64,000 bases of DNA from Steinernema hermaphroditum (GCA_030435675.1 CM059622.1:8804001-8868000); one strand, 5' to 3'; numbered from the stretch's first letter, positions 9,913-23,275 are shown. Notes: generated by a model from the letters alone, not told the origin. Made by a program: numbers and translations.

Positions 9913-12900
9913 TCAGATCCAATCGTGAGCCCTCCACACTTGGGCCGTCAGACCGTAATCCGTGGGTCGAACGGTGGACGCTTTCTGGTGTTTGCGGTCC
10001 ATGAAGCGATCGATGAGGCATCTGCAAACGGAGGGTCAGAAGAGAAGGAGCGTGGCGGCGGTCACCGGTAGCCGCTGCCGATGGTGGCGACGTAGCTGGC
10101 AGAGGCGGCGAGGTACTCGTCGCCGGGGGTCCTCAGACGACCGAGGGTCCCCGAGACGCGCTCGAAGAGAGCCTCCATGAGCTCTGTGGAAGAGTGCGCA
10201 CTCCCGGTGCTCCGACGGGCCCTCAGAGTGGCTTCCTGCTGCGCGCGGAGCGCCGAGGTGTCGAATACGACGATGGAGCGGACCTGCTCCAGGTAGGGGC
10301 GGAATGCGCTGAGGGGCGTCATATCGAGGGCCTGCGCGACGACGACGACGCCGGTGCTGGTGCCGACGAAGAGCTGCGAGCCCGGGCCGAGGTCCAGTAG
10401 TTCTACGGCGGTGACGACGCCATGGCGCGCGACGTCCACGTCCAACGTGGAGAGTGACTCGCTGGAGGGGAAGATCTTCCGACAGTCAAGGTGCCTCGTG
10501 ACAACACTCTCTTGCCACAGGAAGACGCGTGCCTCCCCGCTCATAGAGGACCACACGCAGTGGGAGAAGGCGGTGCTCCGGCCAGAGACGAGGTGCGCCA
10601 CGGCCGAAGGCTCTCCTTGGTGGTACCTCGAGTGGCTAAGCGAGGAGGAGAAGGAGAGGGCGTCCGAGGCGGCGGAGAGGGAGTGCACGCCGACGATGCC
10701 GGCTTCGTGCCCGGTCCACACTTGTCTGAAGGGATACGGCATGGAGAGAGAGGACGCGGGGCTTACCGGGAACCGGAAGGGGCGAGGAGCGTGGAGCAGA
10801 GGGTGGGACCACTGCAGGCGATACGTCGGAGGACGGAGCGACAGCCGGGCTTGGCGTCGCAGAGGAGCAGTGAGGAGGGGAGGGCGATGACGACGACGTC
10901 AGCGCCGTCGAAGACGTGCATGGAGACGATACTGACGCTGAGGAGGGCGGAGTCGAGGAAGGGCACGACGGAGAAGGCGCCAAGTTCCAAGTAGGAGGAG
11001 GTGCAGAAGATGCGCACGATGCCCGAGGACTCGGCCATCCACACGGTTTCGTCGACGACGCACATCGCCTTCACAACGACGCCCTCCGACGGCGTCTGGA
11101 GGCATTTGGCGTCCAGCCAGCCATACTCGTTGCACGAGAGGATCGAGACGGAGCCGTCGGCGCGCGACAGCCACACTTCGCCGTCGACGCCGTCGTCGAA
11201 GCCGCTATCTGCGTCGTCCACGGCTGCAATGGGATACGATGGGGGACGGCGCCGGCGCGGACTCACTGGTGAAGGAAACGGAGCTGAGGACAGCGGAGTC
11301 GGGGTCGCTAAGCGAGATGACGTCGAGGAGGTGTGTGAACTCGGGCGCCGTCGTCATCGAGACGAGCTGGCTCGCCGAGGGCCGATCCGCGGGCTGCTGC
11401 GCCCAGCAGACGACCATCAGATCGAGAAGGTTGCAGGGGTACAGTAGTTCCTGCAAGGGCTAGAGGGGCCACACACGGCGGGGACCTACGCTGGGGGTGA
11501 GGGAGGGGCGTCCGCCGTCGAGAATGATGTCCTTGAGCTGGTCGTGGCCGTCGAAGGGGAGCTTCAGGGTGATCAGCTCATAGAGGAACATGGCGAAGGA
11601 GAAACAGTCCACCTTCTCCGTGTACTCCTGCTCGCCGTTGTAGCGCATGATCTCCGGCGCCATGAAGCCCTCGGTGCCGCCGAAGCCCTTCGCGCCGCCG
11701 GAGGGGTGACTGTTCCGCGAGATACCGTAGTCGCCCAGCTTGACGCAGACGTCGACGACGGCGCTGAAAGGCGGTGGGAAGCGCCACACGAGCACGTTCT
11801 CGCACTTCAGGTCGCGGTAGATGATGTGGTTGTCGTGCAGGTACTCCAGCGCCTTCGCCACCTAGAGGACGTCGTGTATGGCGGCGACCGGGAACTCACC
11901 TGGCTGGCAGTCTCCTGGATGGCGGCGAGGTGGAGCCGAGCGCCGCTGCGTCGGTAGTTGCCGAGGAGGTGCGTGAGGGCGCCCATGGGGGCCAGTTCGA
12001 CGACCAGGGCCAGAGGCCGTGGGCAGACGCCGAGGAGCGCGGCGACGTGGCCGTGCTGCAGGCTTGACAGCACGTTCATCTCCTGCCGCGACGTGCAGTA
12101 GGCGCGGCAGCAGTGCTGCAGGGGGTCGCGCGCCCACTTCTGCTGCGCCATCTGAAAAGCGGAGGCGGCGCTCGCGCGCCCCCCGAAGCCCGGCTCCACG
12201 GGCTCCAGCATTTTCAGCGCCACGTCCAGCGTCCCCGCCGCCGAAGCGACCTCCTTTGGCTTGAGGCTCGCCTTGAAGACAAAGCCGAAGGCGCCGCGGC
12301 CGAGCATCTTGCCGCGCTTCAGACGCTCCGGCGCGACCAGGAGGCCGTCGCGGATGTCGGCAAAGGCGACGTCGGGAGCCTCGGCGACGACGTCGAAGGC
12401 GCCGTGCAGCGGACACTCGAGGGGCGCCGTCTCGTGCACCGCCAGCATGCACTCCTCCACGCTGAAGATGTGGATCCTCGGCAAAGGCGTCCTCTCAGCG
12501 ATGTGGCAGAAGTCGTTGACGGTCGCCGAACGGACACTGAAGGGGCATCTGGAGGACGGTTGCTTCTGAACACTCACCACTGGTCGTCGTGGCGGGGCGA
12601 TCCGAGGATCTCAAAGTCGTCGTGGACGGCGCGGGCCGTCGTCTCCTTCGGGGCGCCAGCGACGGTGCGGCGGAGACACTCGGGGCAGACGACGTAGCGA
12701 CTGACAAGAAGGTGTCCCTCGGAGGTGTGAACGAAGCGCGTTCCCAGAGAGGGGTACCAGTCCTCGAGGAGGGTATCCACGATGTCCACGAGGACGGCGA
12801 GGAGGCGCGCGACGCTCCGTGGCTCGGTGCGCGTGACGACGGTGCCGTCCGCGGTGTCGATGCTCGCCCGGAGGAACGGGAACAGGAACTCGAGGAGGGC

Positions 12901-15900
12901 GCTCTGCTCCGTGGACACCGGGTGCCACTGGCCGTCGTCGCCGCGGCCGCACAGCTCCGCGTCCGAGTAGTTGACGTCGTGGACGTGCGCCAGCGGCAGG
13001 AACTGCTTCACCGAGAGGAGGCACTTGCCGAAGACGCGCAATTCGAGGCCCGTCTGCCAGAGGATCCACTCGGGCGGCGTGTGGTCGTTGAGGGCACGTC
13101 GAAAGTCGGCGAAGACACCGGGGTGCGTCCGGAAGACCTCCGGAATCTCCTCGTAGCGAAAAAGAGCCTTCACGCAGGTGCCGACCTTTTCGTCGTCCAG
13201 AATCCGCGTGATCAGCCGTGACCAGAAGCCAGATGGCACGTATGCCATGCAGTAGAGCCTCCGGAGGGTGCTCTCCTCGACGCAGATGCTGGCCCACGAC
13301 TGGTCCTCGGCTCTCCGGACGTTCTTCGACGTCCCCGTCGTCGCCTTCCGGTAGTCGAGGGTCACCAGCTGGCGCCCCGGTACCTTCTCCTCTACGGAGA
13401 CGAGCTTTGGCTTCGGCGCGGGCACAAGCGCCACAGAGGCGGCAGAGCCCCACTCCCAGTCGGGGTACTTCGGCCGTACCTGAAGGATCGGGTAGAAGAG
13501 GGAGGGAGTTGGCGTGGCCTGCCTTGACTTCGCATCCTGGGTAGCCGGCGCGGAATTGGTACTCGTCGGGGAGGAGCGAGGGGATAAGGAGGAAGCGGGT
13601 CTGCCACGTCAACGCCACCTCGAACTTGTGGAGCAGGTCGACGATGTAGGCGCGAAGGTTCGTCGAGGCGGCGGAGGGGCTCTGGGAGCGGATGAAGGCC
13701 TTGAAGAGGACGGCCAGGTCGTCGGTCTTCATGATGCCGTTCCGCGCGAAGGGGTTGATCTCGCGGATGGTTATGACGTGCGCCAAGACGTCAGAGAGCC
13801 ACTGGGGGTCGATGAAGTAGAGGTCCCTCAGGGCGACGTCCTCGTAGTGAAGCATTATGCCTGCAGGGAGGGAAAAGTGCAGTTTGCACAAAGCATCACT
13901 TTGCACAAATGATCAGTTTGCACAAATAGTTTCACAGTTTCACATGCACCAGTTTCAATAAAAAATTGAATCACTACGGATATAAATAATCTTCCGGAGT
14001 CCACTTGAGTGTGGTTTTAATATGTACATCCTCAGAGGCTTGAGTTCTTTTACTTGTCTCCGTCTTCCGTGGCCCGGTTACACGACACCCCTCCAGTGAT
14101 ATTGTTATTGTCAGAGTTGGAGCGATTATGGGATACGCCACCTTGGAAGACGCTAGCATTGACGTCTCTTCGTTGGATACATCGCCATTTTCGCCACGCG
14201 AAGGATAAGACAAATATTATATGAGAAGATCGAAGTCAGTGATGCCTATTACTATTCCAGTGTATTCCGGAATGAAGTATGAAGTGGCTCATACCGTCAT
14301 AGAAATCTAGAATTTGTAAATACTGCCGCTGAAATTTTTAAATTTTTTTAAATTTAAATTTAAAAAGCGATGCTATTACTTTGTGCAAACTGATAATTTG
14401 TGCAAACTGAGAGTGTGTCTGTAGGGACGTTCAGAATGGGAGGAAATGTACGGTACCGTTGTCATGGAGGAAGGCGCACGCCTGGTTGAGTTCGACGAGG
14501 TCACGGAAGGAGCGGCCGTAGAGGAGGCGCATCTTCTCCTGCACGAAGTCGCGGAACTGCGCCGTCTTCAGCACGGGCTCCTTGCCCGACGCCCGGAACT
14601 CGTCCGCGAGGTTCACGATGATCTGGAAGCGCGGTCAGGGGAGCGCAGGACGGAGAATACCTTCTCGAGGGTCAGGTAGGAGGCCGGGATCTTCTGCTCT
14701 AAAAGGCGCTGCTTGGTGCCCGCGGAGCGGAGCTCGAAGGCGCTCTTGTAGAGGAGGAGGCACAGCTGCCTGATGTTGTGCCGCGTCTTCGTGGAGACGA
14801 ATACCGAGTGAACGACCCGCGGAAGGCCCTTCTTGTCCGAGTCGGCGATGCCCACGAAGCGCTCGCGGATAGCCGCGTCGAGGTCCTCCAGGTACCCCGG
14901 CGGGAAGCGCTCCAGGTGCGCGACCACCTGGTCGTAGTGCGTTCCCACGATGATTACGGTCGAGTTTGGGGCCCTCGCCTGGATGTTGACTAGCCACTGG
15001 TGGACGTCGTTGAGCGCGGCGTCGCCGTCGGAGGCCTTCCAGACGACGACGTAAAGGGAGCGCCGCGAGAGGAAGTACTGGTGCGTGGCATAGTACTCGC
15101 GCTGGCCGCCGAAGTCCCAGGTCCGGAAGGTGACCGGGCCGAGGCTCGCCTCGCCCTTCACCCGCTTCGGTTCGTACGTCCACTCGGCGACGTCGACGCC
15201 CACCGTCGACATGTTGGAGCCCTTGTGGTCGGACCTGCCACCCGAGTGGCCCATCCGCTTCGACCAACTCTGAAACAAACCGTCGGGACGGGTGAGGTAC
15301 GATAACGCACGTCGCTGGTGGCAGCCTTTCTGGAGACGGTGCCCTCCTGGCGCAGCTGCTGGAGTAGCGAGGTCTTGCCGATGCCCTGGACGCCGACGAT
15401 CATGAGCTTGAGCCGCGAGTAGGGCTTCGAGTCCTCGAGGACGGACTTCAAATAGGTAACGAGGTCGGCCGTCTTGTAGCAGTGCTCGTGGATGAGCGAG
15501 CGGAGCGGCTCCTTGAGGCCGCACTCCTTCAGCGAGAGGCTCCACAGCTTGCTTAGAAGGCCGACCTCGGGGGGCAGCGTCTCGATGCCGATGTTCCCGG
15601 AGAGGTTGAGCACGGAGAGCGCCGAAAGCTCGCTGACTTCGGGGGGTACCTTGTGGAGGACGTTCCCGCTGAGGTCGAGGGTCGTCAACCCCGGGAAGAT
15701 CAGCGTCTCGCGCCTCTGAATCCTTGGTATTAAGCGGAGGGCGCCGGCCTGACTCACCGAGGGATTCCCGTTGTCGACGGAGGCGCGGGGCCTCCGGGGA
15801 GCGCCGCGGGTGGCGGCCACGGGGACGTGGAGGGGGACGCCGCGGAGCCGGTTGTCAGCGAGGTTCAGCGTCCGGAGCCACTCGAGGCGGTTGTGGCGCT

Positions 15901-18795
15901 TGTGGGCGCACGCCTCCAGGTGGAGGTGGTGCTCGGTGCGCGCGACGCTTAGGGAGCGCTGGCTCCGCGCCGCCGACTTCGAGCGACTCCGCGTCTGGCG
16001 CTGCGCCACCGCCGAGGCGCCGCCGAAGCCATCGGGCGCCCCACGGGCGCGGCTGTGGCACACGAGTTGCGAGGGTTGAGGAGGCTCGAAGGCCTGCGCG
16101 ATGAAGTTGTGGGAGACGTCGAGCTGCTTGAGGCGCGCCGGAAGACACTCAACGGGCCCGATGCAGGAGAGCTTGTTGTCGGCGAGGAAGAGGCGCGTCA
16201 GCCGGGGACAGCAGCAGGCGAGGCCTGACGGCACCGCCGTCAGCTGGTTCCCCGAGAGGTTCAAGAGGACGAGGGGCGAGCAGGCCCCCTCGACGCCGCC
16301 GAACTCTGCGTCCTCGTCGTCGACGCGCGCCAGCTGAACCTCTTTCTGCCAGAGGTTGTGCCTGAAGAGTGAAGCGATGAGACGCCCCCGAGACTACGAT
16401 ACCGTTCCAGTTCGTGCACCGTGACGTTCGTTTCGAAGGCACCAGAGCCGACGGAAGCCTTCTCGGACTTGAGGCTGGTGGAGTCGCCGGTCCTCCGGCG
16501 CTCACGTTCGGGGCTCGACGGTGCCACCAGCGGGAAGCGGCAGTCACCGGTCGTCGAGGGGAGCGTCTTGAGGAAGTTGTAGGAAACGTTGAGCTCACGG
16601 AGCTTCGGCGCCGTCCACACGTTTTCCGGGAGGGAGGCGATCTCGTTGTAGGAGACGTCCAGGGACTGCAGATTCGGGAATTGCAGCGAGAAGAGCTGAA
16701 GGGGAGGGCTGAGTGCGGAGGGGCGGTGACGCACCTGGCTGGGGAGCTGCACGAGGAGGTTGTGATCAAGGGCGACCTGCTCCAGCAGAGGGACGTTGCA
16801 GGTGGAGGCACTGGAGGCGGAGAGTTCCAAGGCGGAGATGCGGTTGTTGGAGGCGCTGAGGATGCGCAGCGAGGGCAGCTGGAAGACGGCGGCAGGCAGC
16901 GTTGGAAGGCGGTTGTGGGAGACGTCGAGGCGCGTCAACGCCGCCAGCGCCATGCGCGTCGTCCGGAGGCGCGGATTCGCCTGGAGCGCGGCGGCGATGA
17001 GCCAGTCAGTGAGCAGCTGCTGCAGCGAGGCGTTGTACCAGTTGAGCATGCACGGCGACGTCGGGTACACGGCGGCGGGGAGGAAGCTGCGCGAGACGTT
17101 CATTTGGCCGGCGGAGCCGAGGAGCGGGTCCGCGCACTTCTTGTTGACGCGGTACTCGGGGTCGGGGAAGACAAGGCGCAGCAAAAGCAGTTGGACCAGG
17201 GGCTGATTACCGACCTGAAAAAGCTTACTGAGGGGCGCCCCCGGGGCGACGCACCTTCTCGGCGATGGCGAGGGCGCGGTTGTCCTGGTCGTTGGCGCCG
17301 TGGCGCAGAAGAAGGTGCGCCAGGGCGGTGTGACCCCGCTCGCAGGCCTCATTGAGGGCGCCCGAGCCAACGCAACGGATCTCCTCAAGCACCGCCTCGT
17401 CTAGCGCGGAGACCTCGTCGTCGGTGATGCCGACGGGCAGGTTCACGTCGGCTCCGTGCTCTAGTAGGTTTCTGAAAAGCGGCACTGAGGTCGGGAGGGG
17501 CCGAGGACGCACTTGACGACGGAGGTGTCGGCCGAGGAGCAGGCTAGCATGAGTGGCGTCCTTCCCGAGCTACTATAGGTGTCCAGTTGGATCGGCCTCG
17601 GACAGCCTTCCAGTGAGAACTAGAAGCGCCTTCTGAAGTGGCCTGGGTCGTCGGACTCACATGGAGAAGGTAATCGACGAGGACGGAGCTGCCGTTGGCC
17701 ACGGATAGGTAGAGCCCCGTGCGGCACTGGTGGTCGGCGGCGTTGACGTCGAAGGGGAAGCTGAACTGCACGTTCCCACGCACGTCCTCGATGGGTCCCC
17801 AGAGCTCCTCGGGGTATGGAAACTCCAGAAGCCTAGGGCACAGGTACCGTACTCGAGAACGCTCAACTTACAGTTTCACGAGCTGGAGGTTCCCACAGCG
17901 ACAGGCCCAGTGGAAGGGAAGGCTACCCTCGTTGTTGGCCTTGGTGACGAGGTGCGGATAGTTCTGAAAGCGTCGCTGGCTCGGGGCATGAAGGCCTGCT
18001 CACGTTGAGGATCAGTTCAGTGACGTCGAGGTCCTGGGAGGAGACGGCGGCGTGGAGTACGGTGTCTGAGTTCGAGGGCTGTATGAGAGCGTGGCCCCGG
18101 ATGCCGAGGAGCGTCTGGACGACGTCAACGCCTCCGCTGAGGCACGCGATGTGGAGCGCTGCACGGTCGTCGATACGGTAGCCGTTAAGGACCTCGCCGG
18201 CGTTCGTCCTGTCCACATGCGAGAGGACCTCGACGACCTCGTGGAGCTGTCCCTGGATGCAGGCCTCGATGAGCTTCACGTGGAGTCGACGACGATCCTC
18301 CTGGGCGCTTTCTAAACGAGCATACGGTAAGAGTGCTGGAGAGGGGACGGACGGAGTGCAGCCATGACGAACTGCGCCACCTCGTGGTGGGCGTTGATCT
18401 GCGCGAGGTGGAGCGGAGAGTGGTCCTCGAGGTCGAGCGCAAGGAGCTCGGCTCCGCTGCCGACGAGCAGCTGCACCACCTCGAGGCGGCCCCGCTCGCT
18501 GGCCATGTGGAGCGGCGTCTTGCAGAGCCAGGCGACGCCCGAGAGGAGATTCACGTCCGCCCCGGCGCTGAGGAGCTCCTGGAGGCACTGGAGTCGCCCC
18601 TCCAAGGCGGCGATGTGCATCGCTGAGAGGCCACGCGCGTCCACAGTGTTTACACACTCGCCGTTCGCCGCCAGGAGGTCCCGCAGAAGGTCTACGCTAT
18701 TGTAGACGACCGCCTGAGAAGGGGTTTGAGGAGTACGAGCACACCGAACGAACCTGGATGATGAGCTGACTCGCATCTTCCGGAGTCGCGACCAT
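9913..18795 (-). CDS. LRRK: LRRK-type Roc-COR protein kinase
   Basis: Full-length leucine-rich-repeat kinase of the ROCO family, about 2,500 codons in many exons with mostly 40-50 nt introns. In order from the N-terminus: first exon MVATPEDASQLIIQ; ankyrin repeats (about 18.7-17.2 kb); leucine-rich repeats (about 17.1-15.5 kb); a Roc GTPase with P-loop GVQGIGKTS near 15.39 kb; the COR region (about 14.6-12.6 kb); a kinase domain (glycine loop GRGAFGFVFKA near 12.3 kb, VALK lysine, catalytic YRDLKCEN near 11.8 kb, and GDYGISR, the DYG variant typical of LRRKs); and a C-terminal WD40-like region ending WRAHDWI at 9913. It matches nematode LRK-1 in layout. The intron at about 13,861-14,450 holds a 530-bp MITE. 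No frameshift was seen in the domains read. Confidence 0.95.
13880..14409. mobile_element. MITE in LRRK intron
   Basis: A 530-bp AT-rich element bounded by inverted repeats CAGTTTGCACAAA (13880-13892) and TTTGTGCAAACTG (14397-14409). Further copies of the TTTGCACAAA core lie just inside both ends. It sits inside an LRRK intron whose donor lies by TACCGTA near 14450. No coding capacity. The target duplication is not clear (both flanks contain GTG). Confidence 0.7.
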
Positions 18796-19019
18796 GTCTT
18801 CCGAGCCTTATCGATTCCTTTCCATCTTCCTGGAGTTCTAGTTAAGCACGCATGTTATACGAGGCTTTCAGATATTCACAGCGAATGACTACGTCTTCGT
18901 ACACGACTAACCCGTCGGTGCTCTGTTGGAAGTACTCCTTCCACGCAAAGAAAAACAGGTTATATAAAATCTGAACGTGGTCAACAAAAACAAATCAACA
19001 AATTGATGAGTATAACAAA

Positions 19020-20776
19020 TCACTGCTCTTCGGGCGCCGCTTCTTCCATGTCAACGTCGTCGTTGAGGTTCAGGTCCTCCAGCATTTCTTGCAGCGATGG
19101 TCCCGCAGGTACGTCTTCGTCGTCGTCACCGCCTCCGAAGGGCGCCACTTTGGTGCTGTCACGGTAGATATTGACCTTCTCGCGCATCAGTTCATCTTCC
19201 TCAAGATCTTCCATGAAACCCTAGAATTATCTGGTCATATGAATCCATAGCTACAGCTGCCTACAATGAATTCGCCCTCAACCGAAGCGCTGTCGGCGAC
19301 GACATTTCCGCCCTCAATAAGACGCTTGAGCTTCCACTGCCGCTTGCGCGAACGGATCGCGCGGTTGAAGACCTTCTTGACGAGCACAACGTCAGGAACT
19401 CGGTCCGAACGCATCCCGTCGAGAATGTGGTTGTTCACATTCGCATTGATCAGATCGAATCCAAGCACAGTGTCGCCGGGGTGCAGCAAATGACCCAGGT
19501 GCGTTCTAGCGCTCAGAGTTTGCGCATCTGTTTGGCCCACTTGGTTCGAACGAACAACCCAAACATCAGCAAGCACGTGCTTTGTGGAGACGTGTCCGTG
19601 ACCGACGCCTCGACGCAGCCCTTCCACCTGCTCGACCTCGAGGACAAAGTATTCAGACAACATTTTCGGCTGACACAGTGACTCGAACGGATCTCGCCAG
19701 AACTGTGTTCTGCAAAGCACTTCACGTAAAAATAAATACTCCAAAATCACGAATACCCAGAGATATCGGCCATCTGGAGCGTGGACGGGTCAATGAGGGT
19801 GACGACGTTGGAGACCCGTAGGCAAACAGCCATCTGATTCATGTTTCCGAAGCTCTGTGCTAGCTTCTTGGGCAGGCAAATGACATTGTCGCGGCAAATA
19901 GGAACGATTTCAACGCAGAATGTGTGCTTGTAATCATAAGTATTGTTTTTAGTGTCGTGGGTGACCAGCTCCTACAACGAATAATGACTGTTACAGTCCA
20001 AATATATAAGCTCCGCCTACTTGAGCATAGTGATAACGACAAGGAAGCACAGTCATCAGGAAGTCCACAAGCTTGCGGGCATCTTGGATCTTCGCATAGA
20101 AGAAGTCGATACCAGTTGGCACAGGCTTCACGCCCGTAGTGTTGACATGCGCGCCGTGCTTCAATATCAATTGTTCCAGATAGAACAAGGTCTTCTTGAA
20201 CTCGCACTTCTGGCGAACTTGCACACAGGCGCGCCAAAAGTCCTTCGCTTCCGCCCTGCGGCAGTCATCGCACATCTACAAAAAAAAACATTAAAATCAC
20301 ATCAACTAGGACCTTCAAGAATACCTGGTTGTAAATAGTGAATTCGACGATAAAAGCCTGTTGCAGAATGGCGCCCGAAAACACCTCCTTCTGGATCGTG
20401 ACTTTCACCTTGATGCGCTTTGAGTGGGGTTCTGTCCAAATAAATGAAGCATCTGTCAGCCGCACTTTGGTCATCGTTGGCTTCAGACGTTTAAGACACA
20501 ACGCCAGGAGCTCCTTGGACTCCAACTGCGCGTGGACCCACGCGTTTGGAGGCAGGAAGTAGCGCTCGCAGAACTTGCAGCAGTGCAGCTGACCTAAAAG
20601 GACGATGTGAACAGAAGCGAACCAGGGGACAAACTGGTCTTCGGGATTCCCTCCGTGATGTCCACCTTCGATCGAACACAGCCGACACACATGTTCGCCG
20701 GATTGGGGGCGATGGGGACGCCGCACTCGCAGCAGGCGATCCGCCCTTGAGTTTCCACCGAGTTGAACGTCTCCAT
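19020..20776 (-). CDS. NMD3: NMD3, 60S ribosomal export adaptor
   Basis: Adaptor that binds nascent 60S subunits and recruits the exportin CRM1. The ATG at 20776 begins METFNSVETQGRIACCECGV, then PIAPNPANMCVGC, the N-terminal zinc module. Next come the diagnostic VDITEGIPK, EPHSKRIKVKVTIQKEV, RRAEAKDFWRACVQVRQK (second Cys-rich knuckle), CRTHLGHLLHPGDTVLGFDL-like and DRVPDVVLVKKVF segments. The C-terminus is MEDLEEDELMREKVNIYRDS followed by an acidic tail with leucines (LQEMLEDLNLND), which fits the nuclear export signal region. At least six exons. It lies 224 bp upstream of LRRK on the same strand. Confidence 0.97.
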
Positions 20777-21122
20777 AGCCCAAGATATCTAAATGGTTCA
20801 CATCAAAAAATGCAATCAGCGGCAAATAAAGCGCGAAAGAGGACGCGCAGCTGGAGGAAATCAATAACGATTATGGGTGACCTTGGGTCCCGCACCATCT
20901 GACAGGCGCAAGTGGCTCTTTCGCCCACACAGAGAACCCAGGAGCTCCTAGTAGGTCCGCGTGGGCGTCCAATACAAAGAACAAGAAGCAGGGGAAATGC
21001 CAAATGCGAAGTTCTGATAAACACAGATTCGGTCCTGTGGGAATCGCCTTTTCATGGAGGCACAGTATGACTCTTTACAATTCAGGCAAAAGTGGCACGA
21101 CCACACCTCAGAGAGACATTTG
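20777..21122. other. NMD3 upstream region
   Basis: The minus-strand open frame near 20803-21024 has no recognisable domain. This is the last host sequence before the mobile-element island begins. Confidence 0.35.
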
Positions 21123-22167
21123 GGTATTGCCTGGGGTGTTGCCTGGTTTGTTGTACTGATAAAATGTACTCACGGCGTGTCAGCGCCATTGAAGCCGAGA
21201 CAGAAAAGCGTCCGCGCTATCGTGGCAGGACCACAAAAAATGTTCTCAGTTTCTTGCTTTTTGAGCACCAAAATGCAGATTTCTCCGCACAGAAGTCGAA
21301 TTTCCAAAATTCAACAGGTGAATCGATAGCAAATCCTCTGCTGAACATTTTGCGACCCGACTCGCTGAGATCCATCGCAAATTGAGAGAGGAGATACATT
21401 TCTACGGAGTGCCATTTTGGCTCAAAAATGGCCGATTTTGGCCCTTCCCGGATAACAAACGTACTTTTCTCCGCACAGAAGTCGAATTTCCAAAATTCAA
21501 CAGGTGAATCGATAACAAATCCTCTGCTGAGCATTTTGCGACCCGACTCACTGAGATCCATCGCGAATTGAGAGAGGAGATGCATTTCTACGGAGTGCCA
21601 TTTTGGCGATAGGCGTTTTAGGTGTTTATCGTCATAAATCGTACATTTCTCCGCGAAGAAGGCATCAAATCAGGATACCTTTGGCGGAAATCGTGCACTA
21701 GAGTGTGCCGAGCATTTTGCGCATAGAAAGGACGAAATATGTGTAGCTGGCCAAAAGTTACAAGGCTTCTTCAAACTGTCTAATCGGAAACAACGTGCGA
21801 CTTTTACTTCGTCGCGGGAGCCAAAAATGTCAGCCAAAAATGTCAGCTCTTAATGTCAGTACCCATTTCTCCGCGAAGAAGTTGAATTTGCAAAATTCAA
21901 AACAGGTGTATCGATAGGAAATTCACTGCTGAGCATTTTGCGACCCATCTGGAGCAGATTGGGTGCGAGCTGAGAAAGTTTATCCATTTCTACGGTGTGG
22001 CTTTCGCCACGGACGCGAAAATGTCTGCCCTGACACACCGTGTACTGTACAAAATGGTTCAGTGTATGACATTTACTGTACAATCTCGGTCCTGAACCGA
22101 TCTCCCTGCAGTGTACAAAGTTGACGAACATACGAACTTTATTGTTCAACAAACCTTGACGGGTGCA
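21123..22167. mobile_element. Repeat block A, MULE-like terminal motif
   Basis: The left edge carries GGTATTGCCTGG and GGTGTTGCCTGGTTTG in tandem (21123-21153). The right edge carries a diverged inverted form (TTCAACAAACC near 22145). The interior holds tandem copies of a 186-bp unit. No coding sequence. The terminal motif is shared with block B and with the right end of the MULE, so this may be a non-autonomous relative or part of one larger element. Confidence 0.5.
21281..21606 (+). repeat. Tandem 186-bp repeat
   Basis: Two close copies start with TTCTCCGCACAGAAGTCGAA at 21281 and 21467 and run to GTGCCATTTTGGC. Diverged further copies follow near 21642 and 21866 (TTCTCCGCGAAGAAG). Together they give open frames on the minus strand that are not coding. 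Confidence 0.75.
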
Positions 22168-22837
22168 GGTATTGCCTGGTTTGTTGAACAATAAAGCTCG
22201 CACGTCGTTCGACTTAGTACAAACAGGCTAATCTGTGCAGGACCGAATTAGTACAGCGATCTGGTAAATGTCGCTCGTTAAACCATTCAGTACAAAATCG
22301 TGTGGAATGTGTTGTTTTCGGTTTAAATTTGTACTTTTCATTGTGAAAACGTAACCAAACTGGCAAGAAAACTGATCTAGGCAATCCGCCTTGTCCAGAT
22401 CAAATAAATTGACCGTGCTGTATGTTTGGGGTGCTTGCTGTATGTTGATCTTGACGAAAGTTCTGATTAGACTGAATCCTAGATGCTATGGCGATAAGGA
22501 TGAACATAGATAGCAATTTTAAGTGAGCACTACTTTGATTTGCTCAGTTACCATCGTAAACCTACCAATATGTTTATGCTCAGGCGTGTAATCTGTGTTA
22601 TTAACAACTTACATCAATTCACTGACTGTTTCTCTTCACTAGAGTACTGTTTTCCACGAAATAACTGCGAACATTATGGTGAATTGAGGCAGTAAATGAG
22701 ACGTTTGGAAAATTATGCCGAATGCATGACATTTACTGTACTAAATCGTTCGCGGGTCTCGATCCGATTTGTCTGAGTGTACTAAATCGACATACTGTAC
22801 TAAATGTACTAAATCGTTCAACAAACCAGGCAGCACC
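22168..22837. mobile_element. MITE-like element B
   Basis: A 670-bp non-coding element with terminal inverted repeats. The left end is GGTATTGCCTGGTTTGTTGA (22168 onward), and the right end (to 22837) has the inverse complement GGTGCTGCCTGGTTTGTTGA, differing at two positions. AT-rich interior without genes. Its right end directly abuts the minisatellite arm of the MULE. Confidence 0.6.
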
Positions 22838-22849
22838 GGCGTGCGGTCA

Positions 22850-23275
22850 AAATGTCCAAAACCAAAATGTCCAAAACCAAAATGTCCAAAACCAAAATGT
22901 CCAAAACCAAAATGTCCAAAACCTAAATGTCCAAAACCAAAATGTCCAAAACCAAAATGTCCAAAACCAAAATGTCCAAAACCAAAATGTCCAAAACCAA
23001 AATGTCCAAAACCAAAATGTCCAAAACCAAAATGTCCAAAACAAAAATGTCCAAAACCAAAATGTCCAAAACCAAAATGTCCAAAACCAAAATGGCCAAA
23101 ACCAAAATGTCCAAAACGAAAATGGCCAAAACGAAAATGGCCAAAACGAAAATGGCCAAAACGAAAATGGCCAATGGACAGAATGTCCAACGAAAAAATG
23201 TCCAACGAAAAAATGTCCAATGACAAAATGTCCAATGACAAAATGTCCAATGACAAAATGTCCAAAATGGTCAAA
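22850..23275 (+). repeat. 15-bp minisatellite, left MULE arm
   Basis: About 28 units. The outer ones are AAAATGTCCAAAACC, then come a few AAAATGGCCAAAACG, then 15-bp variants with TGTCCAACGAAAA and TGTCCAATGACA. Because the period is a multiple of three, all six frames stay open. The resulting long frames of NQNVQ, KTKMS or FGHFG repeats are artefacts. Confidence 0.93.

Noticed and set aside
10062..16337. Plus-strand frames across the LRRK gene
   Set aside because: They are antisense shadows of a gene with clear kinase, Roc, LRR and ankyrin motifs on the minus strand.
22850..23275. CRISPR-like array
   Set aside because: The units are contiguous 15-mers without unique spacers, and the genome is eukaryotic.
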